Source: Tachypleus tridentatus (Eukaryota > Arthropoda > Merostomata > Xiphosura > Limulidae). From it: a stretch of DNA of 64,000 nucleotides. This document shows positions 59,821-64,000 of the stretch, one piece after another. The notes under the pieces are model-generated. The model was not told the DNA's origin. It saw nothing but the letters and a program-made list of their open reading frames with translations, and made no database searches. Within the stretch, counting starts at the first letter, position 1. Every line of letters begins with the position of its first letter. The stretch spans positions 98,646,170 through 98,710,169 of the forward strand of contig NC_134834.1 in NCBI RefSeq assembly GCF_004210375.1. Reading direction: 5' to 3'. The translations under genes and the position numbers were made by a program.

Positions 59821-62079
59821 TAACAATACCATGAGATCCTAAGCCTAAAAAGTATGAGGAAATGTTCCATGTGACCTACTGCACTATTATTTGTGGTACT
59901 TAACAGTTTCACACATGTAATAACTTATTAATGACAATCTTACATTTAATAAGTTCAAATTCTCAGATATATATAGATGGAGGTCTTAAGAGTAATAAAT
60001 AAAACCTGTTAAAATGCTATACACATGCACAATTTGACTAACCCATATAATAAAGTATTCCTACTGTTAAGAACATTGTTTAATACAGCATCACAAGCCT
60101 AACAGTGTGACTTGGCTGTATAATTTTATTATATCAACTGTTTGGTGCTTGTATATCAGATGTTAATTAATATTTATAACAATAATAAATATCATATATT
60201 CAATTAACTTTTAATAATGTACTAATGGCTTATTTTATGCCATCAGGTTGATCTTCACAAGAGTACAATTTAACATCAATATTAAAACAGTGATAGACAT
60301 AACGCAAATAGAACCAATTAGTTCTTTTAGGAAGAATTCAGGCCTACCATTATTACTTAGTCTCAAACTTAAATAAGACCACAGTAACACTCACTAGAAG
60401 TTGTAGAAATAAGAAATTTCATTGTCAGATGGGTTCGGCTTTACTTCACTCACCTCAGTTAACATTTCTGGCATAACTTAATAAATAAATATGTTGTAAA
60501 TGCAATGAAACATTAAAATTCACATAAGGGACAACTAAATCTTCTCAAGTGTTACTAAGTACCAGATCAACATTTTCAATTTAACTACCGTTACCCACAC
60601 AATCATTAGGCTTAACCTCCTCCCTACTCAATGTTTGCTGTCAAATGCTAATTGCTCACCAGATGTATTTGTATCAGTGACGTCACAAAACTGGTTAAAA
60701 CAACCAATCGATGAGTCGTTTCTAAAGCGCTAAAACTTTATTTTTTGCAGTACAACCCGACATTTTTAAAATACATATTGCTTGCTTCATCATTTACGTA
60801 CTGTTTTTAAATATTCATAACGTAGGTAACTTAGTATGTAGAATCATACACGAACTGTTCTATACGTTAAAATAGATTGTTATCTCAGAGCTTTCGGACC
60901 CCATACCGGAGCTTTCACATCGAGCAACACCGTATTAGTACAATGTAGTTCGAGCTTAGGAGAGGTAAAATTTCGCAAATAAAGGAAACGTCTTTCAACG
61001 CAGAATATGTACATTATTCTATATATTTTGTACTGTTGGTATGTTTTGTTATTACACTAAAAATTGGTTATAAACTTAAATTATTATCTTCAAGTGTAAC
61101 CAAATGCAACATAAACATTGCAATGTTCATTGGCAAAAGAAATTGTGATGTTTAATTATGAATTACCTTATAACTAAAATAAAAGTTTTGATATATTTTT
61201 AAAGTTAGAGTAGATGATTTTCGGGTTATACTTATTTATAGGAGTATACTGCACAACTCGTATGCCAGAATGTGAAGGAATGCACTTTCTGATCGTAAAC
61301 TGTGGGCTCGTGATGCCTTAACTCCCAGTCTTACATACGTCACAATTATAATTCTGTCCAATTAATTTTAATGTGATTATACCTATGTTTAACATTTTTG
61401 CTGTTGTTTGAATTGTATTTATTCTTGTTTCATTTATTCTAAAGAAATATCAAATAATCCTTGAAACACATGACACTGTATTCCTTGGTACCTCAATCAT
61501 TGTCATGTTTCATGCATATCTTTATAATTCATCTTTTGGTAATTGTGATTATAAATAAATGTATTATCGATTAAGGAGCGTTTTTACTATTGCTTCAATA
61601 CCACTTTTAGTTACTAAATAATATTCCTTTACACAGTTTAAATATGACAACTGTTAATTTTTGTGAATTATATATCATAATTATATATATACACACACAC
61701 ACATTTAAAACATTCATTTCATTAGACCTAATAATGTTTAGCACCTTAGAAACAAGAGGTTCCACTGGACCAAAACGTCAGCGTGAGGTAGGACAGAAAC
61801 ACCATCTAGTGCTAGAAATAGGGGAAAAGTCTGCAAAGTTGCAGCTGAAATCCAGAAACAGAGCCGATCCTACGCTAAAATATATTGAAATTAACAGTTG
61901 TTGTGATATAGAACAAGACAAACAAAAGATGTTAGCGAGTTTCAAGTAGTACAGTTAACCTACTTACCATCCCAGCTGGTTCTGAAGAGTAAAAATAAAT
62001 AATGGAAGCAGTAATATAGGAACATGCAAGTCACTTACAGCCATTCAAGGAAGTTCAGATAGTCAGCAGATTTGTAGAA
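59821..62079. other. Intergenic region; possible regulatory cluster near 60.68 kb
   Basis: Mostly unique AT-rich sequence. At 60678-60685 there is a palindromic TGACGTCA (CRE-type) with a CCAAT at 60704. A 70-codon plus-strand stretch at about 61737-61947 (ETRGSTGPKRQREVGQKHHL...) is open but unrecognised. Confidence 0.4.
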
Positions 62080-62470
62080 GTAATCCGGCATTTTGACCAA
62101 TTACTCTGAACCATAACATGATTACGTTTAAACTTAAAAATGGGCCTTTAAAATGTGACGTCCTGTATTTCCACACTAACGAAGCTGGTACACTTCAGTG
62201 CGGAATATTTTAAATACAAATTGTTAAATGGTGAACCGATTCATCGACAATATTTGATGCATTCCAATTAAGACGATGCTCTGTACTGTTTTGCTTGTAA
62301 ATTTTCACTTTACCTACAGAAATCAGCAGTAGATTGGCAAAAAAAGGCATTCGTGATTGTGGAAAAACATCGGTGCAAAATTGTCTGAACCAGAATAAGG
62401 AAAAGACAACGTTGATGCTATGATGAATCGGATTGAACTGTATAAATTTTAAAAAAATGGGTGACGACAA
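62080..62470 (+). pseudogene. Decayed hAT-like transposase with TTF-type zinc finger
   Basis: Frame-broken plus-strand peptide blocks, in order: GPLKCDVLYFHTN, RSWYTSVRNIL, KLLNGEPIHRQYLMHSN, a stop, then DDALYCFACKFS and DWQKKAF. The order matches TTF-type zinc fingers (NGR.F...WY, NGE.v.R.WL.YS, DalyCF.CklF, DW+) of hAT-related transposases. At least one in-frame stop and one shift are present, and the catalytic part is not visible. Confidence 0.6.
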
Positions 62471-62739
62471 TTAATGAAATTGATGAACTCATAAAAAAAA
62501 GTCATTTGCATAAAAAAAGGCTAGCCTTTGATGAAGGAAGTGATGAGGCAATTGATAATTAAAAACACTGAAACTGATTTTGTGTGTGTTTTGGACAGTG
62601 CATTGGTAGAACTCAAATAGAGAATCCGACAACTGAAAAACTATGAGTTTTATTTAAAGTTGATGTTGTGGACGAAGATGAACTAAAGAGTTAAGTGGTA
62701 GAATTTAGAGAAAGTTTCGAGTAATAGAAATAAGCGTAA
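62471..62739. other. Spacer, possibly further transposase remnant
   Basis: Broken open stretches (HLHKKRLAFDEGSDEAI and NRNKRNKERLWEELVLPQLH running into the array) look protein-like but no family could be assigned. Confidence 0.35.
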
Positions 62740-63824
62740 CAAAGAAAGATTGTGGGAAGAATTAGTATTACCCCAACTTCATTACTGATCATAAAACAAA
62801 GAAAGATTGTGGGAAGAATTAGTATTACCCCAACTTCATTACTGATCATAAAACAAAGAAAGATTGTGGGAAGAATTAGTATTACCCCAACTTCATTACT
62901 GATCATAAAACAAAGAAAGATTGTGGGAAGAATTAGTATTACCCCAACTTCATTACTGATCATAAAACAAAGAAAGATTGTGGGAAGAATTAGTATTACC
63001 CCAACTTCATTACTGATCATAAAACAAAGAAAGATTGTGGGAAGAATTAGTATTACCCCAACTTCATTACTGATCATAAAACAAAGAAAGATTGTGGGAA
63101 GAATTAGTATTACCCCAACTTCATTACTGATCATAAAACAAAGAAAGATTGTGGGAAGAATTAGTATTACCCCAACTTCATTACTGATCATAAAACAAAG
63201 AAAGATTGTGGGAAGAATTAGTATTACCCCAACTTCATTACTGATCATAAAACAAAGAAAGATTGTGGGAAGAATTAGTATTACCCCAACTTCATTACTG
63301 ATCATAAAACAAAGAAAGATTGTGGGAAGAATTAGTATTACCCCAACTTCATTACTGATCATAAAACAAAGAAAGATTGTGGGAAGAATTAGTATTACCC
63401 CAACTTCATTACTGATCATAAAACAAAGAAAGATTGTGGGAAGAATTAGTATTACCCCAACTTCATTACTGATCATAAAACAAAGAAAGATTGTGGGAAG
63501 AATTAGTATTACCCCAACTTCATTACTGATCATAAAACAAAGAAAGATTGTGGGAAGAATTAGTATTACCCCAACTTCATTACTGATCATAAAACAAAGA
63601 AAGATTGTGGGAAGAATTAGTATTACCCCAACTTCATTACTGATCATAAAACAAAGAAAGATTGTGGGAAGAATTAGTATTACCCCAACTTCATTACTGA
63701 TCATAAAACAAAGAAAGATTGTGGGAAGAATTAGTATTACCCCAACTTCATTACTGATCATAAAACAAAGAAAGATTGTGGGAAGAATTAGTATTACCCC
63801 AACTTCATTACTGATCATAAAACA
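62740..63824 (+). repeat. Perfect minisatellite, 57-bp unit, 19 copies
   Basis: Unit aaacaaagaaagattgtggg, aagaattagtattaccccaa, cttcattactgatcata (57 bp). It repeats from 62755 to 63781 at exact 57-bp steps with no difference seen between copies. The period is a multiple of three, so both strands are open over 375 or more codons (GRISITPTSLLIIKQRKIV on plus), a by-product of the repeat. Confidence 0.97.
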
Positions 63825-64000
63825 TTTTCCAGTGCTTTACTGTTTCACTACAAACTTACTTGACCAACTAATTAACTCACCCTGTTCATAATATACTCCT
63901 TCTTGGATAACGAAAGACCCGTTTAAAATAAAAATGTATCTCAGAACGGATATTAACACTTACTGATAAGCAGAGAACATTTCGACCTTCCTACATCTTC
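63825..64000. other. Unique right edge
   Basis: No feature recognised in the last 176 bases. Confidence 0.4.

Noticed and set aside
62691-63891. 375-379 codon ORFs on both strands at the right end
   Set aside because: Both come from one perfect 57-bp repeat whose length is a multiple of three and which lacks stops. There is no start context, domain or codon signature.

Overview
This is eukaryotic DNA from an arthropod: AT-rich, intron-containing, and full of tRNA-derived SINEs and tandem repeats. The SINE family with a tRNA-Thr-like head and an 'aatttcgcgcaaagctac' type end looks like one I associate with horseshoe crabs, and the split lectin/sushi gene fits a chelicerate. That placement is from memory and was not checked. 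There are no bacterial operons, CRISPR arrays or functional tRNA/rRNA genes.

Two protein-coding genes are supported, both on the minus strand. (1) Positions 15558 down to 194, running off the left edge: a 12-exon type I membrane protein. Its order is signal peptide, sushi, fucolectin-like (FTP) domain, C-type lectin domain, three sushi domains, Ser/Thr-rich mucin-like stalk, transmembrane helix. This is the layout of the insect selectin-like protein Furrowed. I reconstructed every exon from splice sites. All internal introns are phase 1 except the one after the transmembrane exon (phase 2). (2) Positions 31914 down to 30812: the main coding exon of a FAM110-family (centrosome/spindle-pole associated) protein. 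Its N-terminal exon was not found and may lie beyond the right edge.

The dominant feature is tandem repetition. At least 15 unrelated minisatellite families, with units of 26-110 bp, fill about half of the window. The largest are at 32.2-42.1 kb (44-bp hairpin-forming unit with a 3780-bp higher-order repeat) and 43.5-50.6 kb (48/51-bp unit). Four arrays lie in introns of the Furrowed-like gene. One of them (1.1-4.5 kb) copies the last 24 coding bases and the splice donor of a sushi exon about 41 times, which is the most unusual observation here. A perfectly homogeneous 19-copy, 57-bp array lies at the right end.

The rest is AT-rich intergenic or intronic DNA with two mariner-type MITEs (18.7 kb, 59.4 kb), two SINE families, a decayed hAT-like transposase with a TTF zinc finger (62.1 kb), and two diverged copies of an unidentified interspersed repeat (5.4 kb and 24.2 kb).
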